Source of the DNA: CAXBDP01 sp964598395
GTDB taxonomy: Bacteria > Bacteroidota > Bacteroidia > Cytophagales > Cyclobacteriaceae
Reading direction: 5' to 3'
DNA length: 42,617 nt
Assembly (NCBI GenBank): GCA_964598395.1
Contig: CAZRBW010000023.1
Span: forward strand, 1 to 42,617
Shown: positions 1 through 8,128 of the stretch, one piece after another
Position numbering within the stretch: position 1 is the stretch's first letter
Layout of the letters: each line of letters begins with the position of its first letter
The notes under the pieces: generated by a model
Seen by the model: the letters and a program-made list of their open reading frames with translations, nothing else
What the model was told of the DNA's origin: nothing
Databases searched by the model: none
Translations under genes and position numbers: made by a program

Positions 1-156
1 CTGCCATCTTTGGCGGTTTCTATAGGGCTTTCTTCAACCTCCCGCTTACTCCCTCCGCCTATTTTGGGAGAGCATACGGAAATAATTTTAGGCGATAAAT
101 TAAACTATTCTTTGGAATACATTAATATTCTAAAGAGTAAGCAAATTATTTTTTAA
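1..156 (+). CDS. CaiB/BaiF-family CoA-transferase, C-terminal end only
   Basis: An open frame enters from the window edge in frame 1 and ends with TAA at 154-156, giving 51 residues. The stretch PPPILGEHTEIIL, followed by a short helical tail (YSLEYINILKSKQII), resembles the C-terminus of CaiB/BaiF (family III) CoA-transferases, which typically end in P-x-LGEHT followed by a Leu-rich helix. Those enzymes move CoA between carboxylic acids. The start and catalytic Asp lie outside the window. The call rests on this short tail alone. One GCGGGAGG-type word (38-45) falls in its codons for Thr-Ser-Arg. Confidence 0.6.
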   Translation: MPSLAVSIGLSSTSRLLPPPILGEHTEIILGDKLNYSLEYINILKSKQIIF

Positions 157-305
157 TCTAATCCCACTCCATTCCACTTTCTTCCCTTTTTAATTTGAAC
201 GTCTTGTAAATAATTGTAAAACAGTTATTTAAGTAGATATTTCTTTGTTCATATTTTTCTACGGAATTGAGAAAAGGGACAAATTTTTTCATTTTTTAAA
301 AAAAT

Positions 306-330
306 GTGGTAAAAAGTGGGAGAAAGTGGT
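306..330 (+). promoter_or_regulatory. Triple MraZ box upstream of mraZ
   Basis: Three GTGG cores begin at 306, 316 and 326, exactly one helical turn (10 bp) apart. Each is preceded by A-rich sequence, and the second and third read AAAGTGG. MraZ is known to bind tandem AAAGTG(T/G) or TGGG-type repeats with this period upstream of its own gene. The repeats cover the expected -33 region of the promoter just downstream, which fits autorepression of the dcw operon. Seen: the repeats. Inferred: the binding. Confidence 0.7.
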
Positions 331-351
331 GATAAATGTCAATTCTTTCGT

Positions 352-359
352 TAAGTTTG
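352..359 (+). promoter_or_regulatory. Bacteroidota -7 element for the dcw operon
   Basis: TAAGTTTG matches the Bacteroidota -7 consensus TAnnTTTG. Transcription would start near 363-365 and leave a leader of about 24 nt before the mraZ ATG at 388. No good -33 TTTG is present at the expected distance. That region is occupied by the MraZ repeats. Confidence 0.55.
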
Positions 360-387
360 CGTAAGGGACTAAATTTTAATAAGGCTC

Positions 388-831
388 ATGTCATTTTTCA
401 CAAGCGAATACGAGTGCAAGCTAGACGCCAAAGGGAGATTGGTTTTACCATCTCGTATCAAGGCGAACTTGCCAGAGTCAGCTCCAGGTGAGTTGGTATT
501 GCGCCGTGGGTTTGAGCCTTGTTTGGTTTTGTATCCAATGATTGAGTATAAGAAAATTTTTTCACGTATTGCCTCACTTAGCGAGTTCAACGAAGAGTAC
601 AGATCACTTCAGCGTAATTTTTTCAGAGGCAATACGGATATTGATTTAGATAGTATGGGGCGTTTCCTTATTCCTAAATCCATGATGAAGTATGCGCAGC
701 TTGAGAAAGATGCTATCGTGGTGGGAATGGGCAATCGCATAGAGATTTGGAATCCGGAGTTGTATGAGCAATACCTCATCAGCGATCCGAGTGAATTTTC
801 TAAGCTGGCCGAAAAGTTTTTAGCTGAATAG
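388..831 (+). CDS. mraZ: Transcriptional regulator MraZ
   Basis: A 147-residue protein with two SpoVT/AbrB-like halves, each carrying the MraZ signature. The first half (residues about 5-50) has ECKLDAKGRLVLPSRIK and the second (about 75-120) has DIDLDSMGRFLIPKSMM. MraZ forms a ring-shaped oligomer and binds tandem repeats upstream of its own gene, acting as a dcw operon regulator. It is the first gene of the cluster and sits 2 bp before rsmH. Three phased repeats lie 59-82 bp upstream of its start. Length is normal for the family (about 145-155). Confidence 0.95.
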   Translation: MSFFTSEYECKLDAKGRLVLPSRIKANLPESAPGELVLRRGFEPCLVLYPMIEYKKIFSRIASLSEFNEEYRSLQRNFFRGNTDIDLDSMGRFLIPKSMMKYAQLEKDAIVVGMGNRIEIWNPELYEQYLISDPSEFSKLAEKFLAE

Positions 832-833
832 CC

Positions 834-1754
834 ATGATGGATTACAGTTATCACCGGCCAGTCATGTTAGATGAATGCATGGAAGGCTTGGCGCTTAAGC
901 CAGGCGGAATCTATATAGACTTGACCTTTGGTGGCGGAGGCCATACAAAGGAAATACTCAGACAACTGCACGGAAAAGGAAAAGGCAGTGTGTTCGGCTT
1001 CGACCAGGACGATGACGCCAGGTCGAATGCCGAATTGATTGAGGATTCATCCTTCACGTTTGTACAGGCCAACTTCAGGTATTTTGCGAAATACCTCAAG
1101 CTGTACAAAGTGAGCAAAGTGGATGGAATTTTAGCTGATTTGGGGGTTTCCTCACATCAGATCGACGAGCCGGAGCGTGGTTTCTCCACTCGATTCGAAG
1201 GCCCATTGGATATGCGAATGGATCGAAGCAAAGGACATACAGCTGCTGAAATTTTGAATGAATCTAGCGCAGAAGAACTGCAAAAGATATTTGGAATGTA
1301 TGGCGAAGTACGAAATGCGAAAACACTAGCAGGAGCAATTGTGAGTGCTAGAGTAAATAAGCCCTTTGAAGATACAGGAGCATTTGTAGCGTTTTTGAAA
1401 TCTTTCGCTCCTCGGGGCAAAGATTTCAAATACTACGCCCAGGTTTTTCAGGCATTGCGCATAGCGGTGAATGATGAAATGGCAGCGCTAGAAGATATGC
1501 TTCTTCAGTGTGGGGATTCACTTAAAGAAGGCGGGAGGTTGGTGGTAATGTCCTATCACTCGCTAGAAGATCGCTTAGTGAAAAACTACATTAATTATGG
1601 CAATGTAGAAGGGATTCCCGAAAAGGATTTTTATGGAAATCTATTGAGGCCAATAAAGCCAATCAATAAAAAGCCTATCGAGGCGAGTGAAGAAGAAACG
1701 AAGCTCAATAATAGGGCGCGTAGTGCAAAGCTGAGAATTGGAGAGAAACTATGA
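834..1754 (+). CDS. rsmH: 16S rRNA (cytosine(1402)-N4)-methyltransferase RsmH
   Basis: A 306-residue SAM-dependent methyltransferase formerly called MraW, which N4-methylates C1402 of 16S rRNA in the decoding centre. The SAM-binding motif DLTFGGGGHT is near residue 30. The family signatures GILADLGVSSHQID (about 100) and RGFSTRFEGPLDMRMD follow, and the late motif VVMSYHSLEDRLVK is present (about 235-248). Two consecutive ATGs (834, 837) could each be the start. The stop overlaps the next gene by 4 bp (ATGA). A GCGGGAGG word occurs at 1531-1538, where it encodes Gly-Gly-Arg. Confidence 0.96.
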   Translation: MMDYSYHRPVMLDECMEGLALKPGGIYIDLTFGGGGHTKEILRQLHGKGKGSVFGFDQDDDARSNAELIEDSSFTFVQANFRYFAKYLKLYKVSKVDGILADLGVSSHQIDEPERGFSTRFEGPLDMRMDRSKGHTAAEILNESSAEELQKIFGMYGEVRNAKTLAGAIVSARVNKPFEDTGAFVAFLKSFAPRGKDFKYYAQVFQALRIAVNDEMAALEDMLLQCGDSLKEGGRLVVMSYHSLEDRLVKNYINYGNVEGIPEKDFYGNLLRPIKPINKKPIEASEEETKLNNRARSAKLRIGEKL

Positions 1755-2128
1755 AAGCCAGCAACACCATACGGATAAAGGATACAAAGCAAAAGAGATG
1801 GAGTCTCTTTTCTGTGCTTTCAGGCTATTTCAAATTAGATGGCCTTTTTGGTGAAGGATTGCCTACACGATACCTGCCACAAGCATTATTTATCTCCTTG
1901 CTAGCTATTATATACATATATAATACACACATGGCAGATCGCATGGCGCGCAATATCGATAGCCTTACGCTGGAAGTAGAAGATTTAAGAGCTGACTTTA
2001 CTACGCTTAAGTCGGAATATATGGTGCAAAGCAAACGCTCTGAAATCAGCAAAAGAGTTGCGCCTATCGGATTAGAACTAAGTACAGAGCCTCCATTTAA
2101 AATTTTGGTGGATAAGAATGAATATTAA
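1751..2128 (+). CDS. ftsL: FtsL-like division protein
   Basis: A 125-residue bitopic membrane protein in the usual ftsL slot between rsmH and ftsI. It has a basic cytoplasmic N-terminus, one hydrophobic segment (about 46-58, ALFISLLAIIYIY), then a predicted coiled coil rich in heptad Leu/Val (about 64-105) and a short tail. FtsL pairs with FtsB-type proteins and activates FtsWI at the septum. Sequence conservation in this family is low, so the call depends on topology and gene order. It overlaps rsmH by 4 bp and ftsI by 11 bp, so translation is probably coupled. Confidence 0.8.
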   Translation: MKASNTIRIKDTKQKRWSLFSVLSGYFKLDGLFGEGLPTRYLPQALFISLLAIIYIYNTHMADRMARNIDSLTLEVEDLRADFTTLKSEYMVQSKRSEISKRVAPIGLELSTEPPFKILVDKNEY

Positions 2129-4226
2129 GAAGTCCATATTGCTCCGCGTACGAATTGCCTTTTTGGTTGTAGCCTTATTTGCTATGGCCATTATTGGTAA
2201 AATCGCGCACATCCAATTCAATGAGGGTGAGCATTGGACAGCTATGGCCGAGGAAGCCGGTATTCGCTATATGAAAGTAGGCGCTAGCAGAGGCAGCATT
2301 TTTTCAGACAATGGCAGTTTGATGGCAACTTCATTGCCATTTTATAGATTGGCCATTGATGCAACCATCTCATCAGATGAAAAATGGAGATCGGGCCTTG
2401 ATTCACTTTCATTGCTTCTGAGCAGACATTTTAGAGACGAATCGCAAGCGAGTTATAAGCGCAAATTACAAAATGCCCGCACCCAAGGAAAACAATACAT
2501 AGCGATCAATAGCAAATCCATCGACTTTCAAGCCAAAAAGAAAATGTCCGATTGGCCAATTATCCGCGATGGCAGAATGCGTGGAGGGGTAATCTTCGAA
2601 AAAGTAGATGTACGATATAGACCATTCAATCAGTTGGCAATGCGCACCGTCGGCTATACGGATGATACTGGAAATGGAGTGGTAGGCCTTGAATATAGCT
2701 TCAATGATCAATTAGCAGGTAGAGAAGGCGAAGCTCTATTTCAAAGAATATCTGGAGGTACTTGGAAGCCGCTTTTTGATGGAAATGATATTGAGCCAGA
2801 AGATGGCCTAGACATCATCACCACCATAGATGTGAATTTGCAAGATGTAGCCGAGCAAGCTTTATTGAGTTCTCTATCAAAGCATGAAGCCGAATATGGC
2901 TCAGTGGTATTGATGGAGGTTTCTACCGGAGCAATCAAAGCGATGGCAAATCTAAGCCGCGATGCAAATGGTAATTATGGCGAGCGCTACAATTATGCCG
3001 TGCAGGGCACAATGGAGCCTGGTTCCACTTTTAAGTTAATCTCACTCTTGGCCTTATTAGACGACGCCAAACTTAGCCTAAACGATACAGTAGATACTAA
3101 AAACGGCGCACATCGCTTTTACGATCGCATTATGCGCGACTCCAACGAAGGTGGCTATGGGATAATCACTCTGAAAGAAGTTTTCCAAAACTCATCGAAT
3201 GTAGGTTTCTCCAAACTAATTCAAAGACACTTTGGCGCAAACCCTAAGAATTTCATTAAGTATATCGAGAAATTCCATCTTCATGAGCCTATTGGTTTTC
3301 AACTTAAAGGTGAGGGTATTCCTTATGTAAAAACACCAGGTACTGCGGAATGGTACGGCACTACACTGCCATGGATGAGCATTGGCTATGAGCTAAAACT
3401 TTCGCCACTCCAAATGTTAAGTGCCTACAATGCTGTGGCAAATAATGGTGTATTAGTGAAGCCTTATTTGGTTTCAGAAATCAGAAGAGGCAGTGAAATT
3501 GAACAAAAATATTCGGTAGAAGTGATTGAAAATTCCGTGGCTTCGGATCGTACAATCAAAGCCTTGCGGGAAGCAATGGAAGGAGTAGTAGAAGAAGGAA
3601 CCGCTACCAACCTAAAGGGTGCTCACTTCAAAATCGCTGGCAAAACAGGCACAGCGCAAATCGCATTCGATCAGTCAGGCTATCGCCAAGGAAATAAGAT
3701 TACTTACCAATCTTCCTTTGCTGGATATTTTCCAGCCGAGGATCCACGCTATTCATGCATTGTAGTAGTGGGTGCGCCATCTACGAGCAGCTATTATGGC
3801 AATGTAGTAGCTGGCCCAGTTTTCAGAGAAATCGCAGATATGGTATTCACGGGCAATAACGAATTTCATAAGTCAATGGCTTTGAATGCTGACCAAGATA
3901 GCTATCCACTTATCAAGGCTGGCTATGCGGAAGATTTGGAGACCATAATCAATACGCTTCAAGTGAAGGCCGTGGCCAATTATAGCGAGCCAGTAGAATG
4001 GGTTCGTAGCTCGATACAAAACCAGGAAGTGAAGTTTGCCCAAATGACGAACACAGATGGCCTTATGCCAAATGTAGAAGGAATGACTTTAAGAGATGCG
4101 CTATTCCTATTGGAAAATAGAGGCATCGCTGTACGATATAGCGGAAGAGGAAGAGTAAATGAGCAATCAACTGCTGCTGGAACAAGAATAGCGGGAGGAC
4201 ATACAGTAAAGCTACAATTGCAATGA
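2118..4226 (+). CDS. ftsI: Septal class B penicillin-binding protein (FtsI/PBP3, SpoVD-like) with C-terminal PASTA domain
   Basis: A 702-residue peptidoglycan transpeptidase of the septum. A membrane anchor lies at about 8-30, followed by the PBP dimerisation domain. The transpeptidase motifs are intact: S303-T-F-K306, S359-S-N361 and K509-T-G. The last ~60 residues (MPNVEGMTLRDALFLLENRGI and onward) form one PASTA repeat, as in Spo VD-type and Bacteroidota FtsI. It works with FtsW, encoded further down the operon. The start lies within the ftsL end and the stop overlaps murE (ATGA). A GCGGGAGG word at 4191-4198 encodes Ala-Gly-Gly near the C-terminus. Confidence 0.94.
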   Translation: MNIKKSILLRVRIAFLVVALFAMAIIGKIAHIQFNEGEHWTAMAEEAGIRYMKVGASRGSIFSDNGSLMATSLPFYRLAIDATISSDEKWRSGLDSLSLLLSRHFRDESQASYKRKLQNARTQGKQYIAINSKSIDFQAKKKMSDWPIIRDGRMRGGVIFEKVDVRYRPFNQLAMRTVGYTDDTGNGVVGLEYSFNDQLAGREGEALFQRISGGTWKPLFDGNDIEPEDGLDIITTIDVNLQDVAEQALLSSLSKHEAEYGSVVLMEVSTGAIKAMANLSRDANGNYGERYNYAVQGTMEPGSTFKLISLLALLDDAKLSLNDTVDTKNGAHRFYDRIMRDSNEGGYGIITLKEVFQNSSNVGFSKLIQRHFGANPKNFIKYIEKFHLHEPIGFQLKGEGIPYVKTPGTAEWYGTTLPWMSIGYELKLSPLQMLSAYNAVANNGVLVKPYLVSEIRRGSEIEQKYSVEVIENSVASDRTIKALREAMEGVVEEGTATNLKGAHFKIAGKTGTAQIAFDQSGYRQGNKITYQSSFAGYFPAEDPRYSCIVVVGAPSTSSYYGNVVAGPVFREIADMVFTGNNEFHKSMALNADQDSYPLIKAGYAEDLETIINTLQVKAVANYSEPVEWVRSSIQNQEVKFAQMTNTDGLMPNVEGMTLRDALFLLENRGIAVRYSGRGRVNEQSTAAGTRIAGGHTVKLQLQ

Positions 4227-5695
4227 AAGGACTGAAGGACATATTATATAAAGTGCAATTACTTGCTACATCGGGAAATCCTGATGTAGAGGTGGCGGGC
4301 ATCACTATGGACTCCAGACAAGTGCAGAAGGATTTTGCCTTTGTAGCCATAATGGGGTCCGCAATAGATGGACATACATTTATCCCTAAGGCAATTGAAA
4401 GTGGTGCCTCGGTAATCATTTGTGAAGAAATGCCTGAGGAATTAGCGGGAGGTATTTCTTATGTGCAGGTAAAAGATGCTTCGAAGGCATTGGGAATCAT
4501 GGCTTCTAATTTTTATGACAACCCATCCTCCCGCCTTCAATTGGTGGCAATTACTGGAACTAATGGCAAAACTACCGTAGTCACTTTGCTATATCAGCTT
4601 TTTCAGCAATTGGGTTATAAAGTTGGAATGCTTTCTACAGTAGTCAATCGAATAGACGGGAAAGATTTTCCCTCCCGCCTCACTACTCCTGATGCAATTG
4701 AAACTAATCGCCTATTAGCAGAAATGGTGAAAGCTGGCTGTACTTATTGCTTTATGGAAGCAAGCTCGCATGCCATTGTACAAGAGCGAATTAGTGGTCT
4801 CACTTTCAAAGGAGCTGTTTTTACCAATATTACACACGACCATTTAGACTATCACCTCACATTCGACAATTACATCAAAGCCAAGAAAAAGCTTTTTGAT
4901 GAATTGCCAAAAACTGCATTTGCATTGGTGAACGCAGATGATAAGCGTGGGCAAGTGATGTTGCAAAATTGCAAAGCCAGCAAGCACAGTTTTGGTATTC
5001 ATTTCCCTGCTGATTATAAGGCTAAGATTTTGACCAACTCGCTGCAAGGCTTGGAGTTGGATATTGATAACAAGCAAGTATGGTTTAGACTGATTGGTGA
5101 TTTCAATGCTAGCAATTTGATGGCAGTATATGGAATTGCCGATTTGCTAGGCGAGGATTTGGAGGAAGTGCTCATGGGATTGTCTCAAGCGAATCCAGCT
5201 TCTGGGCGTTTTCAGCAGGTGGCCAATAATGCTGGCATTACGGCAATTGTAGATTATGCGCATACGCCTGATGCCTTGGAAAATGTGCTAGATACCATCA
5301 AATCTGTACGCACCGGGCAGGAGCAAGTAATTACGGTGATTGGCTGCGGCGGCAATCGCGATAAAAGTAAGCGCCCATTGATGGCGCAGATTGCTTGCAA
5401 GTTTAGCGACAAAGTGGTGCTTACCTCTGACAATCCTAGAGACGAAGATCCTGAGCAAATATTGCAAGAAATGTATGATGGCGTGAGCGTGACTAATCGT
5501 CGCAAAGTACTCACAATTAGTGATAGGAAAGCTGGAATCAAAACCGCTTGCACATTAGCAAATAAGGGCGATATAATATTAGTGGCTGGCAAAGGCCATG
5601 AAACTTATCAAGAAATAAAGGGCGAAAGATTCCCTTTTGATGATAGGGAAGTAGTAAAGGAATATTTGGAAATGTTACACGAAAAGCAAGGATAA
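4223..5695 (+). CDS. murE: UDP-MurNAc-tripeptide synthetase MurE, meso-DAP type
   Basis: A 490-residue Mur ligase that adds the third amino acid to UDP-MurNAc-L-Ala-D-Glu. The ATP-binding loop TGTNGKTT lies at about 111-118. The substrate-selecting motif DNPRDEDP begins at about residue 403. DNPR is the established signature of meso-diaminopimelate ligases, whereas Lys-specific MurE lacks the Arg, so the wall is predicted to be DAP type. The C-terminal GKGHETYQ motif is present. mraY follows with no intergenic base. Three exact copies of the GCGGGAGG word lie in its first 460 bp (4445, 4527, 4671). Confidence 0.96.
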   Translation: MKGLKDILYKVQLLATSGNPDVEVAGITMDSRQVQKDFAFVAIMGSAIDGHTFIPKAIESGASVIICEEMPEELAGGISYVQVKDASKALGIMASNFYDNPSSRLQLVAITGTNGKTTVVTLLYQLFQQLGYKVGMLSTVVNRIDGKDFPSRLTTPDAIETNRLLAEMVKAGCTYCFMEASSHAIVQERISGLTFKGAVFTNITHDHLDYHLTFDNYIKAKKKLFDELPKTAFALVNADDKRGQVMLQNCKASKHSFGIHFPADYKAKILTNSLQGLELDIDNKQVWFRLIGDFNASNLMAVYGIADLLGEDLEEVLMGLSQANPASGRFQQVANNAGITAIVDYAHTPDALENVLDTIKSVRTGQEQVITVIGCGGNRDKSKRPLMAQIACKFSDKVVLTSDNPRDEDPEQILQEMYDGVSVTNRRKVLTISDRKAGIKTACTLANKGDIILVAGKGHETYQEIKGERFPFDDREVVKEYLEMLHEKQG

Positions 5696-6910
5696 ATGCT
5701 GTATAACCTATTCAGCTATCTCGACCGACAGTTTGACCTACCAGGAGCAGGTGTATTCCAATACATCTCATTCCGTGCAGGTATGGCTGCTGTATTGTCA
5801 TTGCTGATTACGATTTTCTTTGGTAAAAAACTGATCGCCATGCTTCGCAAAAAGCAAATTGGTGAGGAAGTTCGTGATTTAGGACTGCAAGGTCAGATTG
5901 AGAAAAAAGGTACACCAACAATGGGTGGACTGATTATTATCTCAGCTATTGTGTTTCCAGCATTGCTTTTCGCAAGGCTCGACAATATTTATATCATTTT
6001 GCTACTGACGGCTACTTTGTGGTTAGGCTTGGTTGGCTTTGCAGATGATTATATCAAAGTATTTAAGAAGAATAAAGCTGGATTGGCTGGCCGATTCAAA
6101 ATAATTGGTCAAGTAGGTTTGGGATTAATTGTAGGGCTCACATTATTCTATCATCCAGATGTGAAAGTGAGAGAGTTCAAAGGTGCTGTGGCAGTAGAGC
6201 AAAGTGCCGAAGGCGCGCCAGTCAATTTCGAAGATGTAAAATCAAATACGACCACCATTCCATTCTTCAAAGACAATGAACTTGATTATTCAAGAATATT
6301 CGGTTTCCTAGGCGATAATGTAACGCCAATTTTATTCGTGCTTTGGGTGGTTTTGATCATCACTGCCGTGTCCAACGGTGCAAATATTACCGATGGTTTG
6401 GATGGCCTCGCAGCAGGAACTTCCGCCATTATTGGTCTGGCTTTGGCAATTTTTGCCTACATCTCTGGTAATGCCATTTTCTCCCAATACTTGAATGTAA
6501 TGTACATACCGGGTTCTGGCGAGTTGGTGATTTTCTGTGCAGCATTTGTTGGTGCTTGCGTCGGCTTTTTATGGTACAATGCCTATCCAGCGCAAGTTTT
6601 CATGGGCGATACAGGCAGTCTTTCCCTTGGTGGTGTTATTGCCGTTTTGGCTTTGACGGTGCGTAAGGAGCTGCTCATTCCAGTGCTTTGTGGCATTTTC
6701 CTAATCGAAAATTTATCAGTGATTATACAAGTCTCTTATTTTAAATATACCAAAAGGAAATACGGAGAAGGTAGAAGGATATTTAAAATGTCGCCTTTGC
6801 ATCATCATTATCAGAAAATGGAAATGCATGAGTCGAAAATTGTCACAAGATTTTGGATTGTCGGGATACTCTTGGCAATCATCACATTAGCAACTCTTAA
6901 ACTGAGATAA
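5696..6910 (+). CDS. mraY: Phospho-N-acetylmuramoyl-pentapeptide transferase MraY
   Basis: A 404-residue polytopic membrane enzyme that transfers phospho-MurNAc-pentapeptide to undecaprenyl phosphate, forming lipid I on the inner face of the membrane. Family motifs are visible: GTPTMGGL near residue 72, the Asp pair in FADDYIK (about 117), NITDGLDGLA (about 232), FMGDTGSLSLGG (about 302) and the histidine cluster MSPLHHHYQ (about 365). About ten hydrophobic segments are present. A loop insertion around 155-200 is typical of Bacteroidota forms. The stop shares one base with the murD start (TAATG). Confidence 0.96.
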   Translation: MLYNLFSYLDRQFDLPGAGVFQYISFRAGMAAVLSLLITIFFGKKLIAMLRKKQIGEEVRDLGLQGQIEKKGTPTMGGLIIISAIVFPALLFARLDNIYIILLLTATLWLGLVGFADDYIKVFKKNKAGLAGRFKIIGQVGLGLIVGLTLFYHPDVKVREFKGAVAVEQSAEGAPVNFEDVKSNTTTIPFFKDNELDYSRIFGFLGDNVTPILFVLWVVLIITAVSNGANITDGLDGLAAGTSAIIGLALAIFAYISGNAIFSQYLNVMYIPGSGELVIFCAAFVGACVGFLWYNAYPAQVFMGDTGSLSLGGVIAVLALTVRKELLIPVLCGIFLIENLSVIIQVSYFKYTKRKYGEGRRIFKMSPLHHHYQKMEMHESKIVTRFWIVGILLAIITLATLKLR

Positions 6911-8024
6911 TGAGCAAAAGAATCGTCATACTAGGAGCAGGAGAAAGCGGAACAGGTGCGGCGCTTTTGGCAAAAGCCAAAGGCTACAAAGTATTTGTGT
7001 CCGATGCTGGATCTATTGCTGCAACCTATCGCGATGAGCTTATTGCCAACCAAATCAAGTTCGAAGAGGGAGGCCATGATTTGGAGAAAATCCTAAAAGC
7101 GGCTGAAGTAATCAAAAGCCCTGGAATTCCAGATTCTGTACCCGTAATGCAGGCCATCATCCAAAACCGCATTCCAGTAATCGGTGAGCTGGAGTTTGCT
7201 TGGCGATTTGCAAAAGGCCGTTTTATCTTGATTACAGGCACCAATGGCAAAACCACTACTACTTTGCTTACGCATCATTTATTGAAGCAAGCGGGTAGAA
7301 ATGTAGGCTTAGGTGGCAATATCGGAACCAGCCTAGCGAGAATATTGCTGGATCAGAGCTATGAAACTTATGTGCTTGAAGTGAGCAATTTCCAGCTCGA
7401 AGGCATGTCCGAATTCAAGGCTGATACCGCCATATTGTTGAATATTACCCCAGATCATTTAGATAGATATTATAATCATTTTCAGAGCTATGTAAATGCG
7501 AAGTTGAAAATAACGCAGAACATGACTGAGAATGATCGCTTCATATTCTTCCAAGATGATGACGTGATAAGCAAGGAAGTGATTACTCGTGGCTTGGATG
7601 TGGATATGTTGCGGGTTTCAAGAGAGCGGGAGGTAAACAATGGCGCTTTTCTAAAGGACGGCCAATTGTACTTTAGGAATCCTGATGGCAGTTTAGCTTT
7701 TACTGTTTCCGAAGATGAAATCCCATTGCGTGGCCCACACAATATGGTGAATGTAATGAGCGCCATCCTTGCTGTATGGAAAGAAGGACTTACCGAAATA
7801 GAGATAAAAGAAGGATTGAAAAGCTTTGTAAATGCCAAGCATAGATTAGAGCCAGTGGGTGAAATCAATGGCATCAAATTCTTTAACGATTCCAAAGCTA
7901 CCAATATAGATTCTACCTTTTTCGCACTGTCTAGCTTCCAAGAAGATATCGTATGGATAGCGGGAGGAAAAGACAAAGGCAATGATTACAATACGCTATT
8001 GCCTCTAGTGCAAGAAAATGTAAA
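6910..8024 (+). CDS. murD: UDP-MurNAc-L-alanine:D-glutamate ligase MurD, 3' end lost in gap
   Basis: About 371 residues are visible before the N run. The N-terminal nucleotide-fold motif VILGAGESGTGAALLA lies at the start, the ATP loop TGTNGKTTTT at about 114-123, and NITPDHLDRY, HRLEP, NDSKATN and AGGKDKG follow in order. MurD adds D-Glu to UDP-MurNAc-L-Ala. The family is about 440-460 residues long, so some 70-85 residues, or more than 200 bp, are missing. The 100-N gap is therefore shorter than the real missing sequence. Two GCGGGAGG words (7626, 7960) lie in it. Confidence 0.94.
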
Positions 8025-8124
8025 NNNNNNNNNNNNNNNNNNNNNNNNNNNNNNNNNNNNNNNNNNNNNNNNNNNNNNNNNNNNNNNNNNNNNNNNNNNN
8101 NNNNNNNNNNNNNNNNNNNNNNNN
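8025..8124. other. Assembly gap (100 N) inside murD/before ftsW
   Basis: Exactly 100 N, the standard placeholder for a gap of unknown size. It hides the murD C-terminus and the murD-ftsW junction. From the normal MurD length, at least about 210-250 bp should be here. Confidence 0.98.
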
Positions 8125-8128
8125 AATC

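Noticed and set aside
51..60. Near copy of the 8-mer (CCCTCCGCC) next to the first word
   Set aside because: It lacks one C of the exact word. Single-mismatch variants, including GCGGGTGG at 23925 and 25511 and GCGGGAAG near 3569, occur at a level I cannot separate from background, so only exact copies were counted.
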